A DNA stretch of 36,270 bases from Chloroflexota bacterium (GCA_026707585.1 JAPOWQ010000030.1:1-36270), one strand, 5' to 3'; positions 6,918-15,426 are shown, counted from the first letter of the stretch. Notes: generated from the sequence alone by a model not told the origin. Translations and numbers: made by a program.

Positions 6918-8195
6918 CTAACTCGTTGCGCTCGGTGCAAAGCCGTCCAGAGTCTCGAGAGCGGCTGCCGCGACGTGGAAGGCGGACAACAGGTCGTCCG
7001 CCGAGATTTGGCCGGGACCGTCTCGGGCAAGAAAGACGTAGGGCACGCCTCGGGCAGCGAAAACGTCGTGATCGCCGCGCCCCACGCCAACGTGGGGCGT
7101 CACGCGAAGATCAACACCGTCAGCCTCAAGTCGCTGATCCATGAGCCGCGCCAGTTCGTCGGATGCCGCAAGCTGCAAGGGGTGGGAACGGCCAGGGCGA
7201 TCGAACGCAAGGACAGCGTCGATGGATGCGCGTTCATCGTCCGACAGGTGGGCCAGGTACCAGCGGCTGCCAAGGTACCCGCGATGCGTGGCATCAAATG
7301 CGACAAAGCTGATCGAGTGCCTGGCACGCATCCGGTCGGCGTGGCGCGCCAAGGCCAGCAGCAGAGCAAGTCCGTCGGCGTTGCCGCCATTGGAGTAGTC
7401 GCCCAACGGCGTGTCGGCGGGCGTGGCGACGACGATCTGACGCCGCAGCGGTCCTGCCCGATGCCCGATCACATTGGCGCCCTGGAAGGTCCGTTGCGGC
7501 GGGGAGACGTCCACCACGGCCTGTGGCACGCCGCGCTCCAGGCGCTCGAGGAGGTCCTCGCCCGCCTCCTCAGTCACGGAGACCACAGGGATGCCGGACG
7601 GTTGACTGAGCGTGCCGTAGAGCAATCCCGGCCGGTTGTTGTAGACGACTACGGCCGCCGCGCCGGCGTCTTCCAGTAGCCGTCCGATGACACGGAAGGG
7701 CGTGACACCCCGGGCGACTAGCACCACGGCGCCGTCGTAGCCGGAGCCGCGCAGCATTCCCTCGTCGTTGACGTCGGCCTGGCGCAGCGGGCCCTCGACC
7801 ACGCCGACGGCCGAGTAGATCATGCCGGAGGCGAGAAAAAAGTCGCCGTCCACCCGCAGGCTCACGGAGGGCAGACCACGACCGAGGGCCAGGAATTCTC
7901 GACGTTCGGCGTCGAGTCCAAGCCCATCGATCGACCGAACGAGGGCGGTTCCAAGAGCCGACGTGCGTAGGGACGAGGTTGCCTCCAGTCGCGCCAGCCT
8001 GTCCGTATCGGCCATCAGGCTCGCGCGCAGCTGTCGGTCGTCGGCTCCCGCCGTCAACAGGTCAGCCTGGGGTTCGTCGCCGGCCGCAACGATCATGGCC
8101 TGGGGCAGGTCGCTCGATTGAACGGCGGCGCCGCAGGCGGCGGTGGCCATTGCCGCCGCTGCAATGAATGTTCGCCGGGACAGATGTCGCAGCAT
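6918..8195 (-). CDS. Exported M28-like peptidase with PA domain, probably catalytically inactive
   Basis: The 425-aa protein begins with a twin-arginine-like signal (SRRTFIAAAAMATAAC). C21 could be lipidated, which would make it a Tat-exported lipoprotein. Residues ~125-230 look like a protease-associated (PA) insert. Residues ~240-415 follow the M28 aminopeptidase fold: NVIG at 241, ISFVAFDATHRGYLGSRWY at 295-313 and GDHDVFAARGVP at 375-386. In active M28 enzymes the matching positions hold HxD and a Glu-Glu pair. Here they read TPAD (258-261) and ATH (302-304), so zinc binding and general-base residues seem lost. Start 8195 is preferred over an upstream ATG at 8234 because it places the signal peptide at the N-terminus and has a -10-like box 5 nt before it. 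It may be a binding or scaffold protein. Confidence 0.7.
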   Translation of the reverse strand: MLRHLSRRTFIAAAAMATAACGAAVQSSDLPQAMIVAAGDEPQADLLTAGADDRQLRASLMADTDRLARLEATSSLRTSALGTALVRSIDGLGLDAERREFLALGRGLPSVSLRVDGDFFLASGMIYSAVGVVEGPLRQADVNDEGMLRGSGYDGAVVLVARGVTPFRVIGRLLEDAGAAAVVVYNNRPGLLYGTLSQPSGIPVVSVTEEAGEDLLERLERGVPQAVVDVSPPQRTFQGANVIGHRAGPLRRQIVVATPADTPLGDYSNGGNADGLALLLALARHADRMRARHSISFVAFDATHRGYLGSRWYLAHLSDDERASIDAVLAFDRPGRSHPLQLAASDELARLMDQRLEADGVDLRVTPHVGVGRGDHDVFAARGVPYVFLARDGPGQISADDLLSAFHVAAAALETLDGFAPSATS

Positions 8196-8200
8196 GAGCG

Positions 8201-8206
8201 ATTCTA
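8201..8206 (-). promoter_or_regulatory. Probable -10 element (TAGAAT), leaderless start of the M28-like gene
   Basis: On the minus strand TAGAAT is followed by 5 nt (CGCTC) and then ATG 8195. A transcription start 6-7 nt downstream of a -10 hexamer would fall on the A of the ATG, giving a leaderless mRNA. No Shine-Dalgarno motif precedes the ATG, which fits. No good -35 is visible. Confidence 0.4.
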
Positions 8207-8268
8207 TTCGGGCACGAGCATGGGTTTGTGACAATCACTCCAGATCGACGAGCAGTGCGAGGCAGCGT

Positions 8269-9174
8269 GTGGCCGACGCGAATTCGACGCTGACCGCCCT
8301 GCCGGGCATTCGCGTGGGCCACTGGACAGATGCGGCGGCCGGAACCGGCTGCACGGTGGTGCTGTTCGACCGGGCCGTGCCGGCCGCCGTGGACGTTCGC
8401 GGATCGGCCCCGGGGACGCGGGAGACGGACGCGCTGCATCCGGGCGGGTTGGTTGCGCAGGCGGACGCGCTGCTCCTGACGGGGGGCAGCGCGTATGGAC
8501 TGGCCGCGGCCGACGGCGTGATGCGCTATTTGGAGGCACGGGGTCGCGGTTTTCCCACAAGCGCCGGGCCGGTGCCCATTGTGCCGGGGGCCGTGGTTTA
8601 CGACCTCTCGGTTGGCGATCCGTCGATCCGTCCGGACGCCGCCGCGGGCGAGGCCGCCACCGATGCCGCATCCAGTGGACCCGTGGCACAAGGCAACGTG
8701 GGCGCGGGAACGGGGGCCACCATTGGTTTTGGCAATGGTCGCCTGAAGGGCGGCCTCGGCAGCGCCCTGGCGCGCGACGCAGATGTACTGGCAGGCGCGC
8801 TGGCGGTTGTGAACCCGGCGGGCGCCGTCCACGACCCGAGGACCGGCCGCCCGGTGGCCGCGGCTTCGGGCAGAAGCGGTTCGGGGCTGGGCGAGAACAC
8901 CACGATCGGCGTTGTGGCCGTGAACGCCGCGCTGGAGCGCTGGCAGCTTCGAAAGATCGCCGAAATGTCGCACGACGGCCTGGCGCGAGCCGTGCGCCCG
9001 GCTCACGGCATGTCGGACGGCGACACCATCTTCGCGGTGTCGGCGGGCACCGGCGCGGGGAGCGTTGATCTCACAACATTGGGTCACGCTGCCGCGGAGG
9101 CGTTTTCAGCGGCCGTGGTGCACGGCGCCCTATGTGCGCGACCCGCTTACGGACTGCCGGCGGCGCAGGCATGA
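8269..9174 (+). CDS. P1/DmpA-like N-terminal nucleophile aminopeptidase (S58 family)
   Basis: The family self-cleaves to expose an N-terminal Ser or Thr nucleophile and typically hydrolyses small peptides or beta-aminopeptides. Signatures in this 301-aa protein are GIRVGHWTD (13-21), VRGSAPGTRETD (43-54), LLTGGSAYGL (69-78), GNVGAGTGATIGFG (142-155), ENTTIGVV (209-216) and MSHDGLARAVRP. The likely processing site is N210/T211. I chose GTG 8269 because GAGG at 8259-8262 lies 6 nt upstream and GIRVGHWTD then sits close to the N-terminus as in relatives; ATG 8194 in the same frame would overlap the divergent M28-like gene. No signal peptide is seen. Its stop overlaps the start of the SAM hydrolase gene (ATGA). 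Confidence 0.88.
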   Translation: MADANSTLTALPGIRVGHWTDAAAGTGCTVVLFDRAVPAAVDVRGSAPGTRETDALHPGGLVAQADALLLTGGSAYGLAAADGVMRYLEARGRGFPTSAGPVPIVPGAVVYDLSVGDPSIRPDAAAGEAATDAASSGPVAQGNVGAGTGATIGFGNGRLKGGLGSALARDADVLAGALAVVNPAGAVHDPRTGRPVAAASGRSGSGLGENTTIGVVAVNAALERWQLRKIAEMSHDGLARAVRPAHGMSDGDTIFAVSAGTGAGSVDLTTLGHAAAEAFSAAVVHGALCARPAYGLPAAQA

Positions 9175-9935
9175 ACCGCCTGGTCGCATTGCTGACCGAC
9201 TTCGGCAGCGACGATCCTTACGCCGGGCAGGTGGCCGCGGTTGTGGCCGCGGCTAGCGAGGCGCGGGTGGTCAGCCTGACGCACGGGGTGCCACGGCATG
9301 ACATCCAGCTTGGGTCGCATATCGCGGACGCCTCACTTGAGCTTCTGCCGACCGGGGGCGTGCTGCTGGCGGTGGTGGATCCGGGTGTGGGTACGGAGCG
9401 GCGCGGGCTGATCGTGCGGCGCGACGGCCGCTGGCTGGTGGGGCCCGACAACGGGTTGCTGACTCCCGCGACGGGCGATGTCCGGTGCTGGGTTCTCGAC
9501 CGACCCGAGACCTGGCGTGCAAGCGTGGCCCCGACGTTTCACGCGCGCGACATTTTTGCGCCGGTGGCGGCGCGACTGGCGGATTACGAGCGGCCGGAAT
9601 GGCTGGGCTCCCCAATCGAGGATCCGGTGCGAATCGAGCGGCCAGCGGCGCGCGTGGATGGATCGGCCGCCCAAGGCGAGGTGGTGCACGTTGACACCTT
9701 TGGGAACCTGGTGACCAACGTGCCGGCATCGTTCGCGCAGACCGCACGCAGGCTGGAAACGCGCGTGGGCGACACGCGCATCGAGGGACTGGCCGCGACC
9801 TACGGTTCCGGCGACGAACCCGTTGCCGTGGTTGGAAGCTGGAATCTCCTGGAGGTGGCGGTGCCCAACGGCTCGGCCGCGCACGAGCTGCGGTGTCACG
9901 TTGGCGACGCTGTGTTGGTAAGGGCACACGGATGA
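9171..9935 (+). CDS. S-adenosyl-L-methionine hydrolase (SAM hydroxide adenosyltransferase, DUF62)
   Basis: The 254-aa protein matches the family that hydrolyses SAM to adenosine and methionine and is related to fluorinase and chlorinase. Visible motifs are LLTDFGSDDPYAGQV (7-21, with the conserved Asp), VDPGVGTERRGLI, GPDNGLLTPA, FHARDIFAPVAA and the C-terminal DTFGNLVTN. It lacks the loop typical of true fluorinase as far as I can judge, so hydrolase is the default call. ATG 9171 overlaps the stop of the S58 peptidase gene by 4 nt, so the two are probably translationally coupled. Confidence 0.92.
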   Translation: MNRLVALLTDFGSDDPYAGQVAAVVAAASEARVVSLTHGVPRHDIQLGSHIADASLELLPTGGVLLAVVDPGVGTERRGLIVRRDGRWLVGPDNGLLTPATGDVRCWVLDRPETWRASVAPTFHARDIFAPVAARLADYERPEWLGSPIEDPVRIERPAARVDGSAAQGEVVHVDTFGNLVTNVPASFAQTARRLETRVGDTRIEGLAATYGSGDEPVAVVGSWNLLEVAVPNGSAAHELRCHVGDAVLVRAHG

Positions 9936-10051
9936 CTGACCGGCGAGGACAAGCGGCGGCCGCGACACGGCGCATTGGGAAGGCGCCAGGCCTGGGACCC
10001 GCGTCGGAACCGCACGCGGCCTTCGGCAGTTAGCGGGATCGGCGGAACCGC
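9936..10051. other. 116-nt intergenic spacer
   Basis: This gap separates the SAM hydrolase and the M50 protease, which point the same way. It contains a 10-bp palindrome CCAGGCCTGG (9986-9995) but no T-tract, clear promoter or strong Shine-Dalgarno sequence. A promoter for the M50-HD-scpA-scpB group is expected here or just upstream but cannot be pointed to. Confidence 0.3.
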
Positions 10052-10681
10052 ATGTTGCTTCGCCTGGCCCAGGACCCTCAGCTCTTCCTGATCGTCGCGA
10101 TCGCCTTCGTCATCGCCATTACCCTGCACGAGGCGAGCCACGCGCTGGTGGCGACCTGGCTGGGCGACGACCTACCGCGGCTTCAGGGCCGGGTAACGCT
10201 GAACCCGCTGCGGCACCTGGATTTCCTGGGCACGGTCATGATCCTGATCGCGTCATTCGGCTGGGGACGTCCGGTCCTGGTCAATCCTTACCGCTTACGG
10301 TTCGGCTCGCATCGCGGCATGGCGCTGGTTGCCGCCGCCGGACCGGCCTCGAACGTGGCCCTGGCGCTGGTGCTGGCGCCCGTCGCCCGGGAGCTTGCCG
10401 CAGGCTCCGCGACAGACCTGCTGACCGTGGCCGTGGTGCTGATTATTCAACTCAACCTCTTCCTGGCCGTCTTCAACCTGATCCCGCTGCCGCCGCTGGA
10501 TGGCTTCAGCGTGCTGATCGGGCTGGTGCCGCGTGAGACAGCCAACCGCCTCGACGGACTGCGCCGGTATGGACCCGGACTGTTGATCGCGCTCTTCCTG
10601 CTGATTGCCATCGTGCCCGGGGCCACCGGTATCATCAGCGGCCCAGTGCTTTGGGCGACGAGGCTGCTCCTTGGGGGTTAG
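10052..10681 (+). CDS. M50-family membrane metalloprotease (site-2-protease-like)
   Basis: The 209-aa integral membrane protein has the zinc motif HEASH (residues 26-30) inside the first hydrophobic segment and the second metal-ligand motif LIPLPPLDG (143-151, D150). The length and about five to six hydrophobic segments fit the short SpoIVFB/YwhC-like members without PDZ domains. Such proteases cleave substrates within the membrane; the target here is unknown. It is the first gene of a group with the HD protein, scpA and scpB, an arrangement I recall from several Gram-positive-type and Chloroflexota genomes. Confidence 0.93.
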   Translation: MLLRLAQDPQLFLIVAIAFVIAITLHEASHALVATWLGDDLPRLQGRVTLNPLRHLDFLGTVMILIASFGWGRPVLVNPYRLRFGSHRGMALVAAAGPASNVALALVLAPVARELAAGSATDLLTVAVVLIIQLNLFLAVFNLIPLPPLDGFSVLIGLVPRETANRLDGLRRYGPGLLIALFLLIAIVPGATGIISGPVLWATRLLLGG

Positions 10682-11159
10682 CTACCGGCTGCGGCAGGCG
10701 CTGGCGCTCCTTGATCCACGCGATGCCACGAGTTCCCGAGCGCAGGCCATGCAGCGGCTGAACGAGGATGAGCGGGCGCTGTTTCGGCGATTGCACCCGG
10801 CCGATCAGCGGCATGCGGTCGCGGTGTACCAGGCGGCTCACGACGGCTGGCCGGACGACGAGGCGCTGCAGATTGCGGCGCTTCTCCACGATGTCGGAAA
10901 GGGTCGGCCCGGACTGGCGGACCGGACGGGCGTGACGCTTACCAAGGCCCTGGCACCCTGGCTGCTGTTGCGGTGGCGCCTCCATCCGCCCACCTCGCGA
11001 CGGGGACGCATTGCCCGCCTGGTTGGCGACACCGAAGCCAGCGCGCGGCTGGCGGAGCTGTCCGGATCGCACCCGGATGTGGTGGAGACGCTGCGCTGCT
11101 ATGGCTTCCGCGAACACGCCCGCGGTCGCCGACTGGCCGAACTGGACGCCCGGCTATGA
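10671..11159 (+). CDS. HD-domain protein
   Basis: The protein carries an HD metal-dependent phosphohydrolase core: H48 in DQRHAVAVYQ, then the HD pair in LLHDVGKG (H73, D74). Downstream histidines usual in this group (a HPxxG-type helix) are replaced by GDTEASARLAE, so the metal site may be incomplete. No substrate can be named. The start is uncertain. TTG 10671 is proposed because GAGG at 10660-10663 lies 7 nt upstream, which gives 162 aa and an 11-nt overlap with the M50 gene; ATG 10749 is a later alternative. Its stop overlaps the scpA ATG. Confidence 0.75.
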   Translation: MGVSYRLRQALALLDPRDATSSRAQAMQRLNEDERALFRRLHPADQRHAVAVYQAAHDGWPDDEALQIAALLHDVGKGRPGLADRTGVTLTKALAPWLLLRWRLHPPTSRRGRIARLVGDTEASARLAELSGSHPDVVETLRCYGFREHARGRRLAELDARL

Positions 11160-11911
11160 CCGCGACGTGGGGGCCCGCGGGTCAGGCGAGTTCGCTCACC
11201 GGATTCGAAATCGACATTGAGGACTTTGAGGGTCCTCTGGATCTGCTGGTCCAGTTAATCGAGAAGCAAGGGCTGGACATCACGGGCGTCTCGGTCCTTG
11301 CCGTGACGGACCAGTTCGTTGCCTACGCCCACCAGTTGCACGAGCGGTTTGCGGAGGCGGCCTCGGAGTTCCTTCTCGTGGCGTCGCGTCTCGCGCTGCT
11401 CAAGTCACGAGCGCTGCTTCCACAGGCGGAGCCCGAGGATGAGGAGGAGTCGGCCGACGACCTGGCGGAACGCCTGCGGATCTACGCGGCGTTCAAGACG
11501 GTGGCCGTGGACCTGGATGCGCGCCTGCGCGCCGGCCAGTCGGCGTTCATACGGGTTGCGCAGCCAAGTCTTCCGCAACCGACCCCCGAACCGGGCACCG
11601 GCGACCTGATGCGACTGCTCAAGGCGCTGGAGGGACTGACGCAGGTCGATACGCCGGTGGCGTCACTCATTGAAACGCCGACGCGGCGCTTCCGCGTGGC
11701 GGACAAGGTCCGCGATCTGCAAGCCATGCTGACATCCCGCGGAACGCTGACCTTCGACGCGATTGCGGCGAGCTGTGCCGACCGGGCGGAACTGATCGCC
11801 ACGTTTGTGGCCGTGCTTCACCTGGTCAAGCAGCGCGCGGCCAGCGTTGAACAGTCGGGGCCCTTTGGCGCCATTGTGCTCACAAGCACTCGCGGACATG
11901 GCCACGGGTAG
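11156..11911 (+). CDS. scpA: Segregation and condensation protein A
   Basis: This is the kleisin subunit that bridges the SMC dimer in the bacterial condensin complex. The 251-aa protein has the hallmark FEGPLDLLVQLIEKQGLDI near residues 23-41, then the helical ASEFLLVASRLALLKSRALLP, an acidic linker, and a C-terminal winged-helix segment (FDAIAASCADRAELIATFVAVLHLVKQ). Start ATG 11156 overlaps the HD gene stop by 4 nt. scpB follows with a short overlap, the usual partner arrangement. SMC itself is not in the window. Confidence 0.96.
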   Translation: MTATWGPAGQASSLTGFEIDIEDFEGPLDLLVQLIEKQGLDITGVSVLAVTDQFVAYAHQLHERFAEAASEFLLVASRLALLKSRALLPQAEPEDEEESADDLAERLRIYAAFKTVAVDLDARLRAGQSAFIRVAQPSLPQPTPEPGTGDLMRLLKALEGLTQVDTPVASLIETPTRRFRVADKVRDLQAMLTSRGTLTFDAIAASCADRAELIATFVAVLHLVKQRAASVEQSGPFGAIVLTSTRGHGHG

Positions 11912-12503
11912 CGACGCCGGCGCCGCGTCCGACACGGAGGCCATGGCGGACAGCCTGCACGGCGACCTGGGACTGGGGCGGGCGATCGAGGGATTGCTGT
12001 TCGTGGCGGACCGCGCCCTATCGGCGGCCGAGATCGCGGGCGTCACCGGGGCTTCGGAACCCGAAGTCCGCACGGCGCTCAGCGAACTGACGGAGCACTA
12101 CCGCACGCGCGGCATCATCCTGCTGGAGCACCGCAACGCGTTCCGCCTGGTGTCCGCCCCCGACCTGGCGGACTATTGCCGCCGGCTGCTGGGCCTGGAC
12201 CAGCGCCGGCACCCGTCAAGCGCAGCCCTGGAAACCCTGGGGATCGTGGCGTATCGAGGAGAGGCAACGCGCGCCGAAATCGAGCGCGTTCGCGGGGTGG
12301 ATTCCGACAGCGCCCTGGCCACGCTGCTCTCGCGCAACCTGATCCGGGAAGCCGGACGCCTGGACGCCCCAGGACGACCAGCGGTGTTCACGACCACCGA
12401 CACGTTTCTGGCCTACTTTGGCCTGACGTCGCTGGACGACCTTCCAGACCTTGACCTGGCGTTGGCCCCGGACAACCCGGCCGGCCGGCCGCCGAACGTC
12501 TAG
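11898..12503 (+). CDS. scpB: Segregation and condensation protein B
   Basis: ScpB dimers bind the ScpA linker in the SMC-ScpAB complex. The protein shows the family pattern: AIEGLLFVADRALSAAEIA, then a first winged helix, then ALETLGIVAYRGEATRAEIERVRGV and a wing ending GRPAVFTTTDTFLAYFGL. The start is slightly uncertain: ATG 11898 overlaps scpA by 14 nt and gives 201 aa, while ATG 11943 is an in-frame alternative that loses little. The stop TAG overlaps the stop of the convergent rpsI gene by 4 nt. Confidence 0.95.
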   Translation: MATGSDAGAASDTEAMADSLHGDLGLGRAIEGLLFVADRALSAAEIAGVTGASEPEVRTALSELTEHYRTRGIILLEHRNAFRLVSAPDLADYCRRLLGLDQRRHPSSAALETLGIVAYRGEATRAEIERVRGVDSDSALATLLSRNLIREAGRLDAPGRPAVFTTTDTFLAYFGLTSLDDLPDLDLALAPDNPAGRPPNV

Positions 12504-12895
12504 CGCTTGGTGAACTGCTTGGCCTTGCGTGCGCGAACCAAGCCGGGCTTCTTGCGCTCCTTGGCCCGCGGATCGCGGGTCAACATGCCGGCCTGCTTGA
12601 GCCTGGGCCGATTATCGGCATCCATGGCGACCAGCGCGCGCGCCAGGCCAAGCCGAATGGCTCCGGCCTGACCGCGAGTTCCACCGCCCTTGACTCTGGC
12701 GGAGATGCCAACCGACATTTCCTCGAGCATGCGCAAGGGCTCGAGCGCGTGGAAGCGATGGTCTGGCACCGACAGAAACTCCTCAATCGGACGGCCGTTG
12801 ACGACGAATGGCCCATGCCCGGCGTAGACGCGGACCTGGGCGACGGCGGCCTTGCGTCGACCGAGCCCGTAGTAGTAGTGGCCTTCCAGCGTCAT
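12500..12895 (-). CDS. rpsI: 30S ribosomal protein S9
   Basis: S9 sits in the 30S head, and its C-terminal tail reaches the P-site tRNA. The 131-aa protein shows [42 protein letters not shown] and the C-terminal [17 protein letters not shown] with the terminal Lys-Arg. The start overlaps the rplM stop by 4 nt. It is the last gene of the supercluster. Its TAG stop lies inside a CTAG shared with the opposing scpB stop, so no terminator fits between them. Confidence 0.98.
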   Translation of the reverse strand: MTLEGHYYYGLGRRKAAVAQVRVYAGHGPFVVNGRPIEEFLSVPDHRFHALEPLRMLEEMSVGISARVKGGGTRGQAGAIRLGLARALVAMDADNRPRLKQAGMLTRDPRAKERKKPGLVRARKAKQFTKR

Positions 12896-13308
12896 GCGCC
12901 AACCTCGAGAATCTGGGGCCGCTGGGCCTCGTGGCGGTGCTCAGGGCCGGCATAGATACGTAAGCGTTTGAGGGCGCGTCGACCAAGCGTGGTCTTGGGC
13001 AACATCCCCTTGACCGCGAGTCGGATGACCCGATCGGGGTGCCGGGCGAGCATGTCGTCCAAGCGGGTCATGCGAAGGCCGCCCGGGTAGCCGCTGTGCC
13101 GAGCGTAGAACTTTCGCTCCAGCTTGCGGCCGGTGACGCGAATGCGGGCGGCGTTGATGACGATGACGCCGGCGCCAGCATCAACATTGGGAGTAAAGGT
13201 GGGCTGGTCTTTTCCGCGCAGCAGGTGGGCAATGCGCGTGGCCAGCCGCCCGAGTGTTTGCCCGGAGGCGTCCACCACGACCCATCGACGATCGCTTTGA
13301 TCGCTCAC
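12892..13308 (-). CDS. rplM: 50S ribosomal protein L13
   Basis: An early-assembly 50S protein of 138 aa (family about 142). Signatures are [56 protein letters not shown] and [19 protein letters not shown]. It is coupled to truA upstream and rpsI downstream by 4-nt overlaps. The truA-rplM-rpsI tail is common at the end of the alpha operon in Gram-positive-type genomes. Confidence 0.98.
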   Translation of the reverse strand: MSDQSDRRWVVVDASGQTLGRLATRIAHLLRGKDQPTFTPNVDAGAGVIVINAARIRVTGRKLERKFYARHSGYPGGLRMTRLDDMLARHPDRVIRLAVKGMLPKTTLGRRALKRLRIYAGPEHRHEAQRPQILEVGA

Positions 13309-14096
13309 GACATCACCGCCTGTGTGATTGGCTGCTGATTGTATCGAGACTCAATGTGGGCGTACTCCACGCAGCGCAATGTCAATCCATGCGCGGGAGC
13401 CGTGCCGCGAACCTGGGTTCTGGCCGCGGGCCGCAGGAGCGCGGTGATGTGCGCGGCGTCGAGTTCACCCCGGCCAGCGCGAACCAAGGTGGCGACGATT
13501 CTGCGGACCATGCGGTAGAGAAAGGCGTTGGCTGCGATGCGTATCAGGATGACGCTGCCTTCCCGCCACACCTCCAGCGCGTAGACCTGGCGCGTGGTAC
13601 TGGCTTGGACGCCGGCGGTGAAGGCGTCGAAGTCGTGGCAGCCGACCAGCCGGGACGCGGCTGACCGCATGCGGGCCAGGTCCAGTGATTGGCCCACGTG
13701 CCAGGCGCGCGCCCTGTCCAGCACCGGTCGCACGGCTCGCTGCTCGATCCGGTACTCGTAGATGCGCGCCTGGGCGTCCCGACGCGGGTCAAAGCCGGGC
13801 GCCGCGGTTGCAAGCTCGCGGATGGCGACGTCGGCCGGCAGGTGCGCGTTCAGCGCCCTGAGCAGGGCGTCGTCGTCAAGTCGGGACTCAAGCGGAAAAG
13901 CAATTACCTGGCCGAGCGCGTGCACGCCGCTGTCGGTCCGGCCGGCCCCGGCAACCGTGATTTCGACGCCGGTGGCGGCCTGGACGGCTGCCTCGAGAAC
14001 GCCCTGCACGGTCCGCGAGCTGCGCTGGCGCTGGAATCCCCGAAAGCCCGTGCCGTCGTATTCAACCGTGGCGCGAACGGTTCGAACGCCTGTCAC
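13305..14096 (-). CDS. truA: tRNA pseudouridine(38-40) synthase
   Basis: TruA converts uridines 38-40 of the anticodon arm to pseudouridine. The 263-aa protein has [14 protein letters not shown] near the N-terminus, the catalytic Asp in [14 protein letters not shown], the HDFDAFTA segment, [14 protein letters not shown], and [13 protein letters not shown] near the C-terminus. Length and order match the family. It overlaps both rplQ and rplM by 4 nt and so is translated with ribosomal genes. Confidence 0.97.
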   Translation of the reverse strand: MTGVRTVRATVEYDGTGFRGFQRQRSSRTVQGVLEAAVQAATGVEITVAGAGRTDSGVHALGQVIAFPLESRLDDDALLRALNAHLPADVAIRELATAAPGFDPRRDAQARIYEYRIEQRAVRPVLDRARAWHVGQSLDLARMRSAASRLVGCHDFDAFTAGVQASTTRQVYALEVWREGSVILIRIAANAFLYRMVRRIVATLVRAGRGELDAAHITALLRPAARTQVRGTAPAHGLTLRCVEYAHIESRYNQQPITQAVMS

Positions 14097-14443
14097 ACCA
14101 GCTCCATGCGAGCCAGCGGCGCGCCATCGCCGAGGCGGACACCGACGCGGCGAATGCGCGTATAGCCACCGGGACGGTCGGCGTATTGATCGGCCAGGTC
14201 CTCGAAGAGTCGCTCAATGGTTTCCGGGTCTGGAATCCGAGCGATGGCCTGGCGGCGGGCGTGCAGGTCGCCGCGCTTGGCGAGGGTGATCAAGCGATCG
14301 ACGTCGCGCCGGATTTCCTTGGCTCGGGCCAGTGTCGTGTCGATCTGGTTGTGCAGGATCAGCGACCGGACCAGGCTGCGCTTGAGCGCGCGGCGCTGTG
14401 CGGGGGTGCGGCCCAGATGGCGTCCACGTCGGCGATGCCGCAT
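14093..14443 (-). CDS. rplQ: 50S ribosomal protein L17
   Basis: L17 lies near the peptide exit tunnel. The 116-aa protein starts MRHRRRGRHLGRTPAQRRAL and contains SLILHNQIDTTLARAKEIR and GGYTRIRRVGVRLGDGAPLA, ending in MELV like most short L17 proteins. It follows rpoA after 5 nt in the alpha-operon order. Confidence 0.98.
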   Translation of the reverse strand: MRHRRRGRHLGRTPAQRRALKRSLVRSLILHNQIDTTLARAKEIRRDVDRLITLAKRGDLHARRQAIARIPDPETIERLFEDLADQYADRPGGYTRIRRVGVRLGDGAPLARMELV

Positions 14444-14448
14444 GGGGA

Positions 14449-15426
14449 CTACTCCTGGCTCTCGTCCGGCGCGGAGGCGTTGTCGGCCAGGGCGAGCCCG
14501 CGCGTGGCCAAGGCTTCGCGAATCTCGGTGACCAGGCGCTCGCCCATCCCACGGAGTTCGTAGAGGTCGTTCTCGGACAATTGAATGAGTTCCTGCACGG
14601 TTTCAAGCTCGTGCCGCTTGAGGCTGTTCAAGGCCCGGTTGGAGAGCTTGAGATCTTCCAGCGGGTCGCCTTCGGCCTCGGGCACCGGCGGCATGAACGC
14701 GGAGGAGGTGACGTCCAGCGTTTCGTCCACGCCGGCAATGAGCTGAAAGGACTCGATGAGCTGCTGGGCAGCGCCGCGCAGGGCGTCGGCCGGACTCATG
14801 GCGCCATCGGTCCAGATCTTGAGAATCAGACGGTCGTACTCCGATTCGCGGCCGATGCGCGCGGACTCGACGTGGTACTCGACCTTGGTGACGGGACTGA
14901 AGACCATGTCCAGGGGGATGACGCCGATGGGCAGTTCGCCGCGGGTCTCGCTGCCGACGTAGCCAGCGCCGGTTTCCACGGAGAACTCGGCGCGCAGTAC
15001 GCCGGCGTCGGTGAGCGACGCCAGATGATGATCCGGGTTTACGATCTCGACGCCGCTCGGCAATTCAAGGTCGGCAGCGGTGATGTCGGCCGGACCCTCG
15101 ATTTCCAGGTAGAGGATGGCCGACTCGGCGTCGTGCGATCTGAGCCGAGTGCCCTTGACGTTCAGCAGGAATTCCACAAGGTCTTCGCGCATGAAGTCCA
15201 GGGCGCTGAACTCGTGCAGCGCACTGTCCACGCGAGCGGTGGCGATGGCTGCGCCAGGCAGGGCCGAGAGGAGGACGCGACGCAAGGGGTTGCCCAAGGT
15301 GTGGGCGAAGCCGCGCCGCAGCGGCTCGATGTGGAAGTGCGCGAAGTTGTCGCCGACCTCGACCATTTGCACGGCCGGGGGGATGTCGGCCTCGGCCAGA
15401 ACTGATTCAACAGGTCCAAGAAACAC
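14449..15426 (-). CDS. rpoA: DNA-directed RNA polymerase subunit alpha
   Basis: The 325-aa alpha subunit has an N-terminal assembly domain (PLRRGFAHTLGNPLRRVLLS, then LRAEFSVETGAGYV). After a linker comes a C-terminal DNA- and activator-binding domain (SNRALNSLKRHELETVQELI, LSENDLYELRGMGERLVTEI). Positions follow the family pattern without truncation. It sits 48 nt after rpsD and 5 nt before rplQ. In many bacteria S4 controls this operon, but no clear pseudoknot can be drawn by eye here. Confidence 0.98.
   Translation of the reverse strand: MFLGPVESVLAEADIPPAVQMVEVGDNFAHFHIEPLRRGFAHTLGNPLRRVLLSALPGAAIATARVDSALHEFSALDFMREDLVEFLLNVKGTRLRSHDAESAILYLEIEGPADITAADLELPSGVEIVNPDHHLASLTDAGVLRAEFSVETGAGYVGSETRGELPIGVIPLDMVFSPVTKVEYHVESARIGRESEYDRLILKIWTDGAMSPADALRGAAQQLIESFQLIAGVDETLDVTSSAFMPPVPEAEGDPLEDLKLSNRALNSLKRHELETVQELIQLSENDLYELRGMGERLVTEIREALATRGLALADNASAPDESQE

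Noticed and set aside
9986-9995. 10-bp palindrome CCAGGCCTGG as an operator
   Set aside because: A single short GC-rich palindrome, expected by chance here; no second site or promoter beside it.
14398-15405. 335-codon plus-strand frame opposite rpoA
   Set aside because: Antisense shadow of rpoA, which is unmistakable.
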